DNA of 43,046 nt from Beijerinckiaceae bacterium (GTDB taxonomy: Bacteria; Pseudomonadota; Alphaproteobacteria; Rhizobiales; Beijerinckiaceae). The DNA lies in contig SCSF01000003.1 in NCBI GenBank assembly GCA_004298435.1, forward strand, positions 1-43,046. Reading direction: 5' to 3'. Made by a program: the position numbers and the translations under genes. Shown here piece by piece: positions 7,386-17,004 of the stretch. The notes under the pieces are model-generated. The model worked only from the letters and a program-made list of their open reading frames with translations, had not been told where the DNA came from and ran no database searches. Positions within the stretch are counted from its first letter, which is position 1; each line of letters starts with the position of its first letter.

Positions 7386-8517
7386 TTAATCCACATCATC
7401 GACGGTAACAGGACCACCGCCATAAATCTTCTGTGCGAGCGAGGCTTCCATGAACGTGTCGAGATCACCGTCGAGCACCTCGCCGGGCGTTCCCGACGTC
7501 ATGCCTGTCCGCAGATCCTTGACCAGTTGATATGGCTGCAAGACATAGGAGCGGATCTGATGTCCCCAGCCTATCTCCGCCTTGGTGGCTTCCGTCGCAT
7601 TGGCCTCCGCCTCGCGCTTTTCCATCTCGCGCTCATAGAGCCGCGCTCGCAGCATGTTCCATGCGGTCGCCCGGTTCTTGTGTTGTGAGCGCTCGCCCTG
7701 ACAGGCAACGACGATGCCAGTTGGAATATGCGTGATGCGCACCGCTGAATCGGTCGTATTCACATGCTGGCCGCCGGCGCCCGACGAACGATAGGTATCG
7801 ATCCGGCAGTCCGATTCCTTGACGTCGATGTCGATGCGGTCATCGATGACAGGATAGACCCAGACCGACGCGAAGCTCGTATGACGCCGCGCATTCGAGT
7901 CGAAGGGCGAGATCCGCACAAGCCGATGCACGCCCGACTCGGTCTTCGCCCAGCCATGCGCATTATGGCCCTTGATCAGCAAAGTGCCCGATTTGATGCC
8001 AGCCTCTTCGCCGGACGTCTCCTCGATGATTTCGACCTTGAATTTGTGCCGTTCGGCCCAGCGCGCATACATGCGAAACAGCATGCGCGCCCAGTCGCAG
8101 CTTTCGGTGCCGCCCGCGCCAGCGTGAACTTCGATATAGGTATCGTTGGCGTCGGCCTCGCCGGAGAGCAGCGCCTCGATCTGCCGGCGCTCAGCTTCGG
8201 CCTTCAAACGCCGCAGCTCGGAAAGGCCCTCTTCTTCGCTGGCGGCATCGCCCTCGCTTTCGCCGAGCTCGACCAGAGTCAACGCATCCTCAAGCTCAGC
8301 CTCGAAGCGGCCAAGCGAGCCGAGCCTGTCTTCCAGCTCGGTGCGTTCACGCATGATTTTTTGCGCGGCCTCAGCGTCATTCCAGAGAGTGGGGTCTTCG
8401 GCCCTGGCGTTCAGTTCGGCAAGGCGGCGTGTCGAGACATCGACGTCAAAGATGCCTCCTCAGCAATCCCAGGGATTGCTTGATCGATTCGCGGAGCGCT
8501 TCGGCTTCGGCGCGCAT
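7386..8517 (-). CDS. prfB: Peptide chain release factor 2, expressed by programmed +1 frameshift
   Basis: Terminates translation at UGA and UAA codons. Frame 1 starts at ATG 8517 (MRAEAEALRESIKQS...) and meets an in-frame TGA at 8446-8448 after 23 codons. The site has the standard layout: AGGAGG internal Shine-Dalgarno (8455-8460), then CTT TGA C (8445-8451). Slipping by one base continues with DVDVSTRRL in the main frame to 7386, giving about 376 aa, the usual RF2 length. The recognition tripeptide SPF (in RISPFDSNARR) and the catalytic GGQ (in GAGGQHVNTTDSAV) are both present. Low RF2 favours the shift, so the gene is autoregulated. It is not a pseudogene. The rhomboid gene follows. Confidence 0.97.
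8445..8460 (-). promoter_or_regulatory. prfB programmed +1 frameshift site
   Basis: AGGAGG, three bases, then CTT TGA C on the minus strand. The internal Shine-Dalgarno pairs with 16S rRNA and pulls the ribosome forward while UGA waits for RF2. Joining the two frames recreates continuous RF2 homology. Confidence 0.95.
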
Positions 8518-8645
8518 GGCTTTGTCGTTTCCTGGATGATGCGCGGAACACCGCGCAAGGTCTTCTTGCCGGAACAGTTTACCGGCTGTTTCGGACAACT
8601 CTAATAATCAGCAACAGGACGCCTGTAAACCGCAGCCGTCCGCTT

Positions 8646-11063
8646 TCAATAAAGACCGCCGGTGCCAGTGCCGGCAGCGCGATCAGCGTCGGGATCGACA
8701 GTCAGCGCGCGCGGCGTTTGATCGCCGCCGCCGACGCCATAGTAATTGTCAGGCGGCTGCGTGCCGGGTTTGAAAGCCTCGAGTATCGTGCCGGGGCCGG
8801 TGGCGCGCATGCCGGTCTTCGCATTGACGGAAATAAGCTTGATCCCCGGTGGCACACGGAACGGCAGGTCTGGTTTGCCCTTGAGCGCCATTTTCATAAA
8901 GTCGCGGAAGATCGGCGCCGTATAGAGCGCCGCCTGCGCCGCGCGCCCCAGCGAGCGGGGACGATCGTAACCCATGAACACGCCAACCGTGAGATTGGGC
9001 GAATAGCCCATGAACCAGAGGTCCTTGGCCTCATTGGTCGTGCCTGTCTTGCCGGCGAGATGCTTGCCGACAGCGCGGATCGCCTGACCCGTGCCGAATT
9101 GAATGACGCCTTCCATCATATGAGTGATCTGATAGGCGGTTAGCGGATCAATCACCTGCTCACGCTTGTCGATGATCGTCGGCTCAGGCTGATTGTCCCA
9201 TTTGACCGCATCGCAGCCTTCGCAGATGCGCTTGTCGTGACGATAGATAGTGTGGCCCCAGCGATCCTGAATGCGATCGATCAAGGTCGCCGTGATCCGC
9301 TTGCCGCCGTTGTCGAGCATCGAATAGGCGGTCGTCAGCCGCATCAAGGTCGTTTCGCCGGAGCCAAGCGACATCGAGAGATAAGGCGGCAGATCGTCAT
9401 AGATCCCGAACTTCTTGGCATAAGCGGCGATGAGCGGCATGCCGATATCGCGCGCCAGCCGCACGGTCATCTGGTTGATCGAGTGTTCAAGACCGTAACG
9501 CAGAGTCTCCGGACCGCTCGATTTGCCTTCGAAATTTTCGGGACTCCAGATGCCGAGCCCGGGGCCTTGATCGATCGAGATCGGCTCATCGAGCTCGACC
9601 GTCGACGGCGTATAGCCATTGTCGATTGCTGCCGCGTACACGAAAGGCTTGAACGAGGAGCCAGGCTGCCGCCAGGCCTGGGTTGCGCGGTTGAACTCCG
9701 ATTGATCGAAGGAAAAGCCACCGACCATCGCCAGGACGCGTCCGGTATAGGGATCCATGGCAACCAGCGCGCCGCTGACCGCCGGAACCTGCCGAAGCCT
9801 GTATTGTCCGGGTTTGCCGTCGAGAGGTTCGACATAAACCACGTCGCCGGCCGTCAGCGGATGCTTCGGCCGCCTGACCCACCATTTCATGCCGACCTTG
9901 GCCAGATAGCCGGTCTCCCGCACAGGGCTGATTTCGCCAGACGCCTCGCGTTTCGGCTGGAGGCCGACGCTTACCTGCCCGCCGCTGTCCGATAGAATGA
10001 CCGCCAACCGCCAGGGCGCGACGTCGTTCAGGGCAGGCACGGCGGCAAGGGCGGTGCCCCAATCCTGACCAAGATCGATATGCTTTATGGCGCCGCGGAA
10101 GCCGCGCGCTTCATCATAGCGCACCAGGCCGTCAACCAGCGCGCGGCGGGCCATCTGCTGCATTTTCGGATTGAGCGTGGTGCGGACCGAGAGACCGCCC
10201 TCATAGAGCTTTTTCTCGCCGTAGCGCTCCAGCAGTTCGCGGCGGACTTCCTCGGTGAAGTAGCCGGCGGCATAGGTATTCGGCGAGAGCACGCGCGGCA
10301 CGACGCCAAGCGGCTCCTTCTTTGCCTTCTCGCCGGCCGCGCGGGTGACGTAGCCGTTGTCAACCATGCGATCGATGACCCAATTGCGCCGGTCGAGCGC
10401 GCGCTCGCGCTTGGTGAAAGGATTGTAGTTGTTCGGCGCTTTGGGCAAGGCCGCGAGATAGGCGGCCTGGGCGATCGTCAGTTCGTAAACCGACTTGTCG
10501 AAATAGTTCAGGGCGGCGGCGGCGACGCCGTAATTTCCGAGACCCAGGTAGATTTCGTTGAGATACAGCTCGAGGATTTTGTCCTTCGAATAAGCGCCCT
10601 CGATGCGCAGCGACAGGAGCGCCTCGCGGATTTTGCGCTGGATCGTGCGCTTGTTCGTCAGGAAAAAGTTCTTGGCGACCTGCTGTGTGATGGTTGAAGC
10701 GCCCTGAATATGGCGGCCACCTTCAATCAGCACCAGAAGCGCGCGCGCGACGCCTTCAGGATCAATGCCATGATGATGATAGAAGTTCTTGTCCTCTGCC
10801 GAAATGAAGGCGTCCTTCACCAATGGCGGAATTGAAGAAGCGGGCAGATAGAGACGCCGCTGATGCGAATATTCCGCGAGGATCGAACCGTCCGCGGCAT
10901 GCACACGGGTCATCACCGGCGGCTCATAATTCTTGAGCTGCGTATAATCCGGCAGATCCTGCTCGAACTTGTAAACGACGAGCGCCGCCCCGCCTATCCC
11001 TACGACAAACAGGATGGCGGCGGTCGTGAAGATAAATCCGAAAAACCGGGCGATCAGCCGCAT
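8646..11063 (-). CDS. mrcA: Penicillin-binding protein 1A (bifunctional transglycosylase/transpeptidase)
   Basis: Polymerises and cross-links peptidoglycan in the periplasm. The 805-aa product has an N-terminal membrane anchor (about 5-32), a GT51 domain with SAEDKNFYHHHGID, then an OB-like insert, and a transpeptidase domain with active-site SSFK (in QPGSSFKPFVYAA), SINQ and KTGTTNEAKD. Length and domain order match PBP1A. It shares the direction of the upstream AmiC-type amidase gene, with a 383-bp gap, so the two envelope genes form a loose cluster but may have separate promoters. Confidence 0.96.
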   Translation of the reverse strand: MRLIARFFGFIFTTAAILFVVGIGGAALVVYKFEQDLPDYTQLKNYEPPVMTRVHAADGSILAEYSHQRRLYLPASSIPPLVKDAFISAEDKNFYHHHGIDPEGVARALLVLIEGGRHIQGASTITQQVAKNFFLTNKRTIQRKIREALLSLRIEGAYSKDKILELYLNEIYLGLGNYGVAAAALNYFDKSVYELTIAQAAYLAALPKAPNNYNPFTKRERALDRRNWVIDRMVDNGYVTRAAGEKAKKEPLGVVPRVLSPNTYAAGYFTEEVRRELLERYGEKKLYEGGLSVRTTLNPKMQQMARRALVDGLVRYDEARGFRGAIKHIDLGQDWGTALAAVPALNDVAPWRLAVILSDSGGQVSVGLQPKREASGEISPVRETGYLAKVGMKWWVRRPKHPLTAGDVVYVEPLDGKPGQYRLRQVPAVSGALVAMDPYTGRVLAMVGGFSFDQSEFNRATQAWRQPGSSFKPFVYAAAIDNGYTPSTVELDEPISIDQGPGLGIWSPENFEGKSSGPETLRYGLEHSINQMTVRLARDIGMPLIAAYAKKFGIYDDLPPYLSMSLGSGETTLMRLTTAYSMLDNGGKRITATLIDRIQDRWGHTIYRHDKRICEGCDAVKWDNQPEPTIIDKREQVIDPLTAYQITHMMEGVIQFGTGQAIRAVGKHLAGKTGTTNEAKDLWFMGYSPNLTVGVFMGYDRPRSLGRAAQAALYTAPIFRDFMKMALKGKPDLPFRVPPGIKLISVNAKTGMRATGPGTILEAFKPGTQPPDNYYGVGGGDQTPRALTVDPDADRAAGTGTGGLY

Positions 11064-11446
11064 TATGAGACCAAGCCTCTGGATCCGTGCCGCAGCGCCG
11101 CGTGGTTCAGCCAGATGGCACTTTGCACATGCGCGATCGCAGCGGTTTTATCGCAATCTGGCGCGAGCGCAATCCGCTCGCCTCTCACATCGCCCGTTTG
11201 GCGCACCGGGATCGCATATCGCAAGGATCTGATGACGCCCGCCCGATCGGTGCCCGCGCACAACCCGCTGGCCGTGCTCAGATAAAGGCCGGCGCATTGC
11301 GCAAAATCGGGAAATTTCATTGCCTTTTAGGTGCTGTGGGTTTGTGTTGATAGTGAGGCGTCATCGTTGCGCCGGAGATGCCGGGCAGCCCGCCCAAAGC
11401 CCGCCACAAGTGTCCCGGAGATCAAACAAAAACTGGGAATGGTAGA
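11064..11446. other. Gap between amidase and PBP1A genes, no gene recognised
   Basis: 383 bp between two leftward genes. Open frames here overlap the PBP1A start or have no family features. It presumably holds the mrcA promoter, but I see no convincing -35/-10 pair, hairpin terminator or RNA gene. Confidence 0.4.
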
Positions 11447-12952
11447 TCATTTCACACTGCCGGTGGCTGCCGCATCGAGCGTTGCCGCAGCCGCCGGGAT
11501 CGACCCGGGGGGTATCGGGTGCGCAGCGGTCACGCCGCGCGAATCGAAAAACGCATTGACCGCCGCCACAACCTTGCTTGTGGTCGCGTCGCGCCATTCC
11601 GGCGAAACCAGCGATTTCGCGTCCTTCACGTTCGAAAGGTAGCCGAGTTCGAGAAGGACGGAAGGCACATCTGGCGCGGTGAGCACGATGAAGCCAGCGG
11701 AACGTTCCGGATTTTTGTTGAGGCGTCCCGCCACCTTCCAGTAATTGGCGAGCGTGCGCGCGAAAACATGGCTGTAGGCGCGGGTCTCCTGGCGCGTCAG
11801 ATCGAGCAGAATGTCCGAGACGCGGCGGCTCGGCTGCGATTTGCCTTCAACGCCGGCCGTGGCGTCCGACTGGTTTTCTTTCTCGGCGGTCCGTGCGGCC
11901 TCCGCATCGCTCGCATGCTCTGACATGGTGTAGATGGTCGCCCCGGAGACGCTCGTCGCAGAGGCAAGCGTATCCGCGTGAATCGATACGAAGAGAGCGG
12001 CATGGGCATCGCGGGCGATGCGCACGCGCCCGCCGAGGGGAACGAACACATCACTGTCTCGGGTCATCACGACCTTGTAGCGCCCTGTCGCGCGCAATTT
12101 GGCGGCCAGTTCCTTGCCGAAGGCGAGGACGATGTTTTTCTCGAGAAGCCCGTTGACTATCGCGCCGCTATCGATGCCGCCATGCCCGGGATCGACGACG
12201 ACGACCGGAAGGTTGCCAGCGGCGTCGGCGGACGAAAGGTCGGCCGGTTTCGGCTCTGGCTCTGTTGCCGCCTGGAGGACGGCTTTATGAGCGGCCGCCT
12301 CGAAACTGGCTTTGTCGGTTTTGGCGAGTTCGATGACAAGCTTCGTCTTGCCATCGCCTGCTGCCGGTTCTGCGGCGGCGCGTATAATGCGCACTGGACC
12401 GGCGATATTGATGACGATCCGTGATTTGCCCGCGGCGAAAAGGCCAAACCGGAAAGAATGGATAAGGCCCGAAAAACCGGTGGCATGCGAATGGCTGTGA
12501 CGCCTGCCGCGACGGTGGACCGGAGCCGCATTGCCCGCCTCCGGGTCGATTCGGAAAGCGACCTCCGGCAGATCGACCACGACCCGATCCGGGTGCGTGA
12601 GAACGAACGCGCTGGCATCGACTGGATGGCTCAGGTCGAAACTCAGTGTCGCATGAGCGCCGCCATCGTCGAGATGGACGCCATCGGATACCGCCGGCAG
12701 TTTTTTTAACGCTTCTTCCGCCTTGTCCCCGGCGGCGGGCGAGGCCGATATGGTCTTTGCGGGAGGCGCACCCGCGTCCGCCCAAGCCACGCTCACGCCT
12801 CCGGCAAGCGTCAACGCCAGAAGGAGGAAGGAAAAAGCCAGAAAATGGTAGAGATCACACCACGGGCTGCGTGGCCGCAGTCCAGCCGCTTTCGACTGCC
12901 GGCCTCGGCCAAGGCCTAAAACAGTCTCCGATTCGCACCCTGTCGCTACCAT
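11447..12952 (-). CDS. N-acetylmuramoyl-L-alanine amidase, AmiC type (AMIN + Amidase_3)
   Basis: Zinc amidase that cleaves the peptide stem from peptidoglycan during cell separation, in the periplasm. A hydrophobic signal segment (LYHFLAFSFLLLALTLAGG) ends before AWADAG. An AMIN domain follows, then the catalytic Amidase_3 domain starting VVVDPGHGGIDSGA, with SIHAD and, near the end, VLLELGYLSN supplying the glutamate. The ATG at 12952 gives 501 aa; an upstream ATG at 13012 would add 20 residues. Either leaves a long basic stretch before the signal segment, so the true start may be further in. It precedes the PBP1A gene. Confidence 0.92.
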   Translation of the reverse strand: MVATGCESETVLGLGRGRQSKAAGLRPRSPWCDLYHFLAFSFLLLALTLAGGVSVAWADAGAPPAKTISASPAAGDKAEEALKKLPAVSDGVHLDDGGAHATLSFDLSHPVDASAFVLTHPDRVVVDLPEVAFRIDPEAGNAAPVHRRGRRHSHSHATGFSGLIHSFRFGLFAAGKSRIVINIAGPVRIIRAAAEPAAGDGKTKLVIELAKTDKASFEAAAHKAVLQAATEPEPKPADLSSADAAGNLPVVVVDPGHGGIDSGAIVNGLLEKNIVLAFGKELAAKLRATGRYKVVMTRDSDVFVPLGGRVRIARDAHAALFVSIHADTLASATSVSGATIYTMSEHASDAEAARTAEKENQSDATAGVEGKSQPSRRVSDILLDLTRQETRAYSHVFARTLANYWKVAGRLNKNPERSAGFIVLTAPDVPSVLLELGYLSNVKDAKSLVSPEWRDATTSKVVAAVNAFFDSRGVTAAHPIPPGSIPAAAATLDAAATGSVK

Positions 12953-13012
12953 GCCTGAGCCAAATTTCTGATCACGGCACCTCGCCAGTTGGATCGATCG
13001 GGCCTGGAGCAT

Positions 13013-13664
13013 GATGAATCTACGAGGTTAATGAAGCGTGAGAATGCCAGAAAAGGGTGTTGCCTGCCGTTGCGCTCAAGCCACATGCAGGAGAAAACTT
13101 GCCAAATCGCTCCCTAACCCGATATGAGAAGTATGCTCGCTCTCGGACACGGCAAAGTTCGTGGCCGGACGAGCATTGGGAGTTTTCCGGCATATCGCCC
13201 GCTGCGACGCCAAACGCCGCCTGGGCGAGAAATGCAATCCTGTGCAAGAGGTTTCAAACGCGCCCAGCGTCGTGATGCCCCCGCCGGATTGCTCACTGGG
13301 ACTAAAGTTTCGCCGACTTCCCCCTCAGGAAGTCCTCCAACAGGTAACAAGGCCATGGTCTGCCCTCTCAAGGGTGCATATCCGACCACCGGGCTAAACG
13401 CTTGGAGCACGCGCCAGCATCAAGGCGCATCTGTGCTGGGTCTTGCGTCGTTATCTTTTGGCCGCCGAAGCGGCCTGGCGAAGGCCGGGCTTCGGCATTC
13501 CCGCGCAGCCGGATCAGCCGGCCGCGCATCCCGTCTATTTCAGCTTTTGCAGATGGCGCCGTTCCTGCCGCCACGCCCTGCCCCGGTCTCGCCTTATGGG
13601 ATCATTCCCGGAGATCCTGGCGGCAGCAGCAGTGGGTCGCGCGCCCTGCCTCAATGGGTTTTAC
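13013..13664 (+). promoter_or_regulatory. Long leader/upstream region of rne
   Basis: About 650 bp separates the amidase start from the rne ATG. Open frames on both strands here have no recognisable family. The last 230 bases are rich in GC hairpins, for example GGCC arms around 13470-13490. RNase E leaders in other bacteria are long and used for autoregulation by RNase E cleavage, so a structured 5' UTR is likely. No specific RNA family was identified. Confidence 0.45.
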
Positions 13665-16550
13665 ATGGCCAACAAAATGCTCATCGATGCCGCTCACCCG
13701 GAAGAAACCCGGGTGGTGGTGCTTCGCGGTAACCGGGTCGAAGAATTCGATTTCGAATCCGCCAACAAGAAACCTCTCCGCGGCAACATCTATCTTGCCA
13801 AAGTTACCCGGGTGGAGCCCTCGTTGCAGGCCGCCTTCGTCGATTACGGCGGCAACCGGCATGGCTTTCTCGCCTTCTCCGAAATTCATCCGGACTATTA
13901 CCAGATCCCGGTGTCCGATCGACAGGCGCTGCTCGAAGAGGATGCCGCCGCTCATCGCGATGACGACGAGGAGGAAAGCCGCCCGTCGCACAGACGCAGC
14001 CGGCGCCGGCGCGGCGGCCGGGACAATGACTATGCCGAAAAACGTCGCGCCAGCGACGACGAGAGGCTGACCGCCACAGACGAAGCCGATCTCGAAGAGC
14101 CGTCGGCCCATGTTATGGCAGAATCTCCTGTGGATGAGATTGCCGGCAGTGAACAGGGGAACGGCGATCAGGTCTCGTTTCCCTTCGCTGAAGTTGAGCC
14201 CGCCGCATCCGCTGCGCCTTCCGATTCGACAGACGATCAAACCGCTGTTCAGGAGGAAAGCGAACCAGCCGCCGCCCAGGGCGGCCTGCCTGAAAACGGA
14301 GAGGAAACCCCGGCGCCGCATCGGCTCGTGGCAGACCCCGAGGGCTTCGCCGTTGTCGAAGATCAGGACTCCGCCACCGAAGCCGGAGTTGCCGCAGCCG
14401 ATTCCCGAGAGGATGAGGCGGAGATGCGGATGCCTGCCGAACGGCATGGCGATGATGACGATGACTCCGATGAGGAGGCCGATCACGTCGAGCAGATCGG
14501 CGGCGACGCCATGGAGGAAGTGCCGACGCGGCCGCATCGCTTGCGCCGGCAATACAAAATCCAGGAAGTAATCAAGCGGCGGCAGGTTCTTCTCATCCAG
14601 GTCGTGAAGGAAGAGCGCGGCAACAAGGGCGCGGCGCTGACGACCTATCTGTCGCTTGCAGGCCGCTATTCGGTGCTGATGCCGAACACCGCGCGCGGCG
14701 GCGGCATTTCCCGCAAGATCACGGATGCGAATGACCGTCAGCGGCTGAAAGGGATCGCCCAGGAACTCGAAGTTCCGGAAGGTATGGGCGTCATCCTGCG
14801 CACCGCGGGAGCGTCGCGCACAAAGGCCGAGGTCAAGCGCGATTTCGAATATCTGCTGCGCATGTGGGAAACGGTGCGCGAGGTCACGCTGCGCTCCACA
14901 GCGCCGATGCTTGTCTATGAGGAAGGTTCGCTCGTCAAACGAGCCATCCGCGATCTTTACAACAAGGATATCGACGAAGTTACCGTGTCGGGAGACGCCG
15001 GCTACCGCGAAGCCAAAGAGTTCATGCGCATGCTCATGCCGAGCCACGCCAGGAACGTTCAGCCCTATCGCGATCCGCAGCCGATTTTCGCCAAATCCGG
15101 CGTCGAGGCGCAACTCGACGCGATGTTCTCCAATCATGTGCCACTGAAATCCGGCGGCTATCTCGTCATCAACCAGACCGAGGCTCTGGTTGCAATCGAC
15201 GTCAACTCGGGCCGTTCGACGCGCGAGCACAATATCGAAGACACTGCGCTTCGCACCAATCTCGAAGCGGCGGATGAAGTGGCGCGGCAACTTCGCCTGC
15301 GCGATCTCGCCGGGCTGATCGTCGTTGATTTCATCGACATGGAGGAAAGCCGCAACAATCGCTCCGTCGAGCGGCGGATGAAAGATGCGCTGAAGAACGA
15401 TCGTGCCCGCATCCAGATTGGGCGTATTTCGCATTTCGGCTTGCTGGAAATGTCGCGGCAGAGAATCAGGACCGGAGTTCTTGAAGGCTCGACTGCGCCC
15501 TGCCCGCATTGCGCAGGCTCCGGCATGGTCCGGTCCACGGCCTCAGTCGCCCTGCATGTCCTGCGGGTGCTGGAAGATGCGCTTATCAAGAGTTCAGCGC
15601 ACAACATCACCGTGCGCACGCGCTCCGAAGTGGCGCTCTACATTCTCAACCAGAAGCGCGTCAATCTGTACGATCTCGAAGTGCGCTTCGGCGTTGCGAT
15701 CGCGATCGTCGCCGACGACAGCCTGACAGGCACCGCCTATCACGCGATGGAGCGCGGTGAACTGGCTGCCGGCATCGCCGAGCATGCCCGCGCCGATGTT
15801 GTGCGGCCAGCAACTCCTGCTGCACCGATCGAGGATGAATCATTCGCCGATGATGTCGAGGACGAAGAAGCCGGAGCAGAGGCCGAGGGAGACGAATCCG
15901 ATCAGAGCGATGCTGGCCGGCGCAAGCGGCGGCGGCGGCGCAGACGTGGGCGTGACAGAGAAGCGACGGGCATCGCCGCCAATGCGCCGCAACCATCAGA
16001 TGATGCGCTCGGCTTCGTCGCGGATATGGCGCGGTTCCCGGAGCCACATGCAAGAGACCTCGACGAGTCTGGCGACGCGGCCAATGAAGCCTCGTTTGAC
16101 CAGCATGGAGGCTCCGCGGGCGAAGGCCAGAAGCGCGACGGACGCCGGCGGCGGTCACGCCGCCGTGGCGGCCGTGGCTCGAATGAGAGCGCTGCGCCTC
16201 AGACACCCGATACAGGCTCATTCGACGGCGAGCATGATAGCTGGGCGGCCGACCAGAAAGCGGACAGCGTGACTGGCGATCTTCCGCCGGCCGAGGCCGC
16301 GGAGGTTCCAAGCGCGCCGTCCGCCGGAGACAGAGCATCCCCTGCGCCGCAACCGCATGAAGGTGCGGAGACGCAGAGCGAGGCTGCGGACGACTCCGCT
16401 GCATCCGCTCCACAGCAAAATGCAGCCGAAGAGTCATCGCAACGCCAGCCGAGCCCGGCGGCTAACGAACCACCTGTCGCCACGGTCGATCCCAATCGTC
16501 CAAAGAAGACAGGCTGGTGGCAGCGCGCCAAGGCTTCGATCGGCGGCTGA
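13665..16550 (+). CDS. rne: Ribonuclease E
   Basis: Endoribonuclease that starts mRNA decay and processes rRNA and tRNA, and scaffolds the degradosome. The start MANKMLIDAAHPEETR at 13665 matches the usual alphaproteobacterial N-terminus and gives 961 aa. The S1 domain starts at about 37 but is split by an acidic/Arg-rich insert of about 210 residues (85-296), then resumes at YKIQEVIKRRQVLL. Catalytic aspartates D512 (AIDVNSG) and D555 (VVDFID) and the Zn-link CPHC (C613, C616) are present. The C-terminal 230 residues are disordered, with Arg clusters (RRKRRRRRRRGR, RRRRSRRRGGRG) likely to bind RNA, and end in a conserved-looking GWWQRAKASIGG. A hairpin follows the stop. Confidence 0.97.
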   Translation: MANKMLIDAAHPEETRVVVLRGNRVEEFDFESANKKPLRGNIYLAKVTRVEPSLQAAFVDYGGNRHGFLAFSEIHPDYYQIPVSDRQALLEEDAAAHRDDDEEESRPSHRRSRRRRGGRDNDYAEKRRASDDERLTATDEADLEEPSAHVMAESPVDEIAGSEQGNGDQVSFPFAEVEPAASAAPSDSTDDQTAVQEESEPAAAQGGLPENGEETPAPHRLVADPEGFAVVEDQDSATEAGVAAADSREDEAEMRMPAERHGDDDDDSDEEADHVEQIGGDAMEEVPTRPHRLRRQYKIQEVIKRRQVLLIQVVKEERGNKGAALTTYLSLAGRYSVLMPNTARGGGISRKITDANDRQRLKGIAQELEVPEGMGVILRTAGASRTKAEVKRDFEYLLRMWETVREVTLRSTAPMLVYEEGSLVKRAIRDLYNKDIDEVTVSGDAGYREAKEFMRMLMPSHARNVQPYRDPQPIFAKSGVEAQLDAMFSNHVPLKSGGYLVINQTEALVAIDVNSGRSTREHNIEDTALRTNLEAADEVARQLRLRDLAGLIVVDFIDMEESRNNRSVERRMKDALKNDRARIQIGRISHFGLLEMSRQRIRTGVLEGSTAPCPHCAGSGMVRSTASVALHVLRVLEDALIKSSAHNITVRTRSEVALYILNQKRVNLYDLEVRFGVAIAIVADDSLTGTAYHAMERGELAAGIAEHARADVVRPATPAAPIEDESFADDVEDEEAGAEAEGDESDQSDAGRRKRRRRRRRGRDREATGIAANAPQPSDDALGFVADMARFPEPHARDLDESGDAANEASFDQHGGSAGEGQKRDGRRRRSRRRGGRGSNESAAPQTPDTGSFDGEHDSWAADQKADSVTGDLPPAEAAEVPSAPSAGDRASPAPQPHEGAETQSEAADDSAASAPQQNAAEESSQRQPSPAANEPPVATVDPNRPKKTGWWQRAKASIGG

Positions 16551-16562
16551 TTTTCATCTGGA

Positions 16563-16587
16563 GCGGTTCACTCATTGAGTGAACCGC
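16563..16587 (+). terminator. Hairpin after rne
   Basis: GCGGTTCACT-cattg-AGTGAACCGC, a perfect 10-bp stem starting 13 nt after the rne stop. There is no strong T-run after it, so it may act as an RNA 3' end stabiliser or a weak terminator. Confidence 0.6.
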
Positions 16588-16625
16588 CAGGTTTCAAAAC
16601 TCACATCTTCCCCGGACGAGACCGC

Positions 16626-16733
16626 TAGAGCATTTTCGAGCGAAGTGGCTTCCGGTTCGCGTGAAGAAAATGCGTCAAAACAAAGAAGTAGAGCCGCGGT
16701 TCTGATTCCATCAGAACCGAAATGGCTCTAGAT
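16626..16733 (+). repeat. Family A dispersed repeat A2 (complete)
   Basis: A complete copy on the plus strand, downstream of rne. The first hairpin pairs GCATTTTC with GAAAATGC and inner GCGAA with TTCGC. A linker follows, then the second hairpin GGTTCTGAT-tcc-ATCAGAACC, ending GGCTCTAG. Outer ends TAGAGC/GCTCTA are also complementary. Confidence 0.75.
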
Positions 16734-16845
16734 CACGATGCGTTTAGGTCGAATCGACCTGAACGCATGTAACGTGATCGATTCCAATAAATCAGAGTGG
16801 GATTTAAGCGAAAAACCGGGTCCACTTTTTCGCATCCCGCTCTAA
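16730..16845 (+). repeat. Family B dispersed repeat B1
   Basis: Bipartite hairpin repeat. The first part stacks ATCACG/CGTGAT, ATGCGTT/AACGCAT and GGTCGA/TCGACC. The second pairs GGGAT...GCGAAAAA with TTTTTCGC ATCCC. Close copies are B2 (26232-26343) and, inverted and shorter, B3 (24987-25078). Confidence 0.75.
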
Positions 16846-17004
16846 GCGGTCGATGATCCGGGGTCCAGCCTTGGAGCTTACGGCCTCTGAATCCCGGCTC
16901 GAGGCTACGCTTCGGCCGGGAAAGAGAGGGAGCTTCGATGATCTGGATGGCAATCACACAGCGCGGAACTCCGCCACCCGGTTCAGCCCTGAGACTTATT
17001 GTTG

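Larger units (their letters stand above)
16606..16930 (+). repeat. Family C dispersed repeat C1, interrupted by A2 and B1
   Basis: The left arm TCCCCGGACGAGACCGC (16606 on) and the right part GCGGTCGATGATCCGGGGTC (from 16846) would be nearly contiguous in an intact element, as seen at C2 (27231-27342) where GACCGC-aaa-GCGGTC forms the hairpin. In C1 about 220 bp of A2 and B1 sit exactly in that loop. Confidence 0.7.

Noticed and set aside
8446-8448. Stop codon near the prfB start suggesting a pseudogene
   Set aside because: It is the regulatory UGA of the programmed frameshift, with the correct internal Shine-Dalgarno and slip codon.
13602-15509. 635-aa open frame antisense to rne
   Set aside because: It mirrors rne codons with no family features and odd composition. 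High GC3 leaves such antisense frames open.
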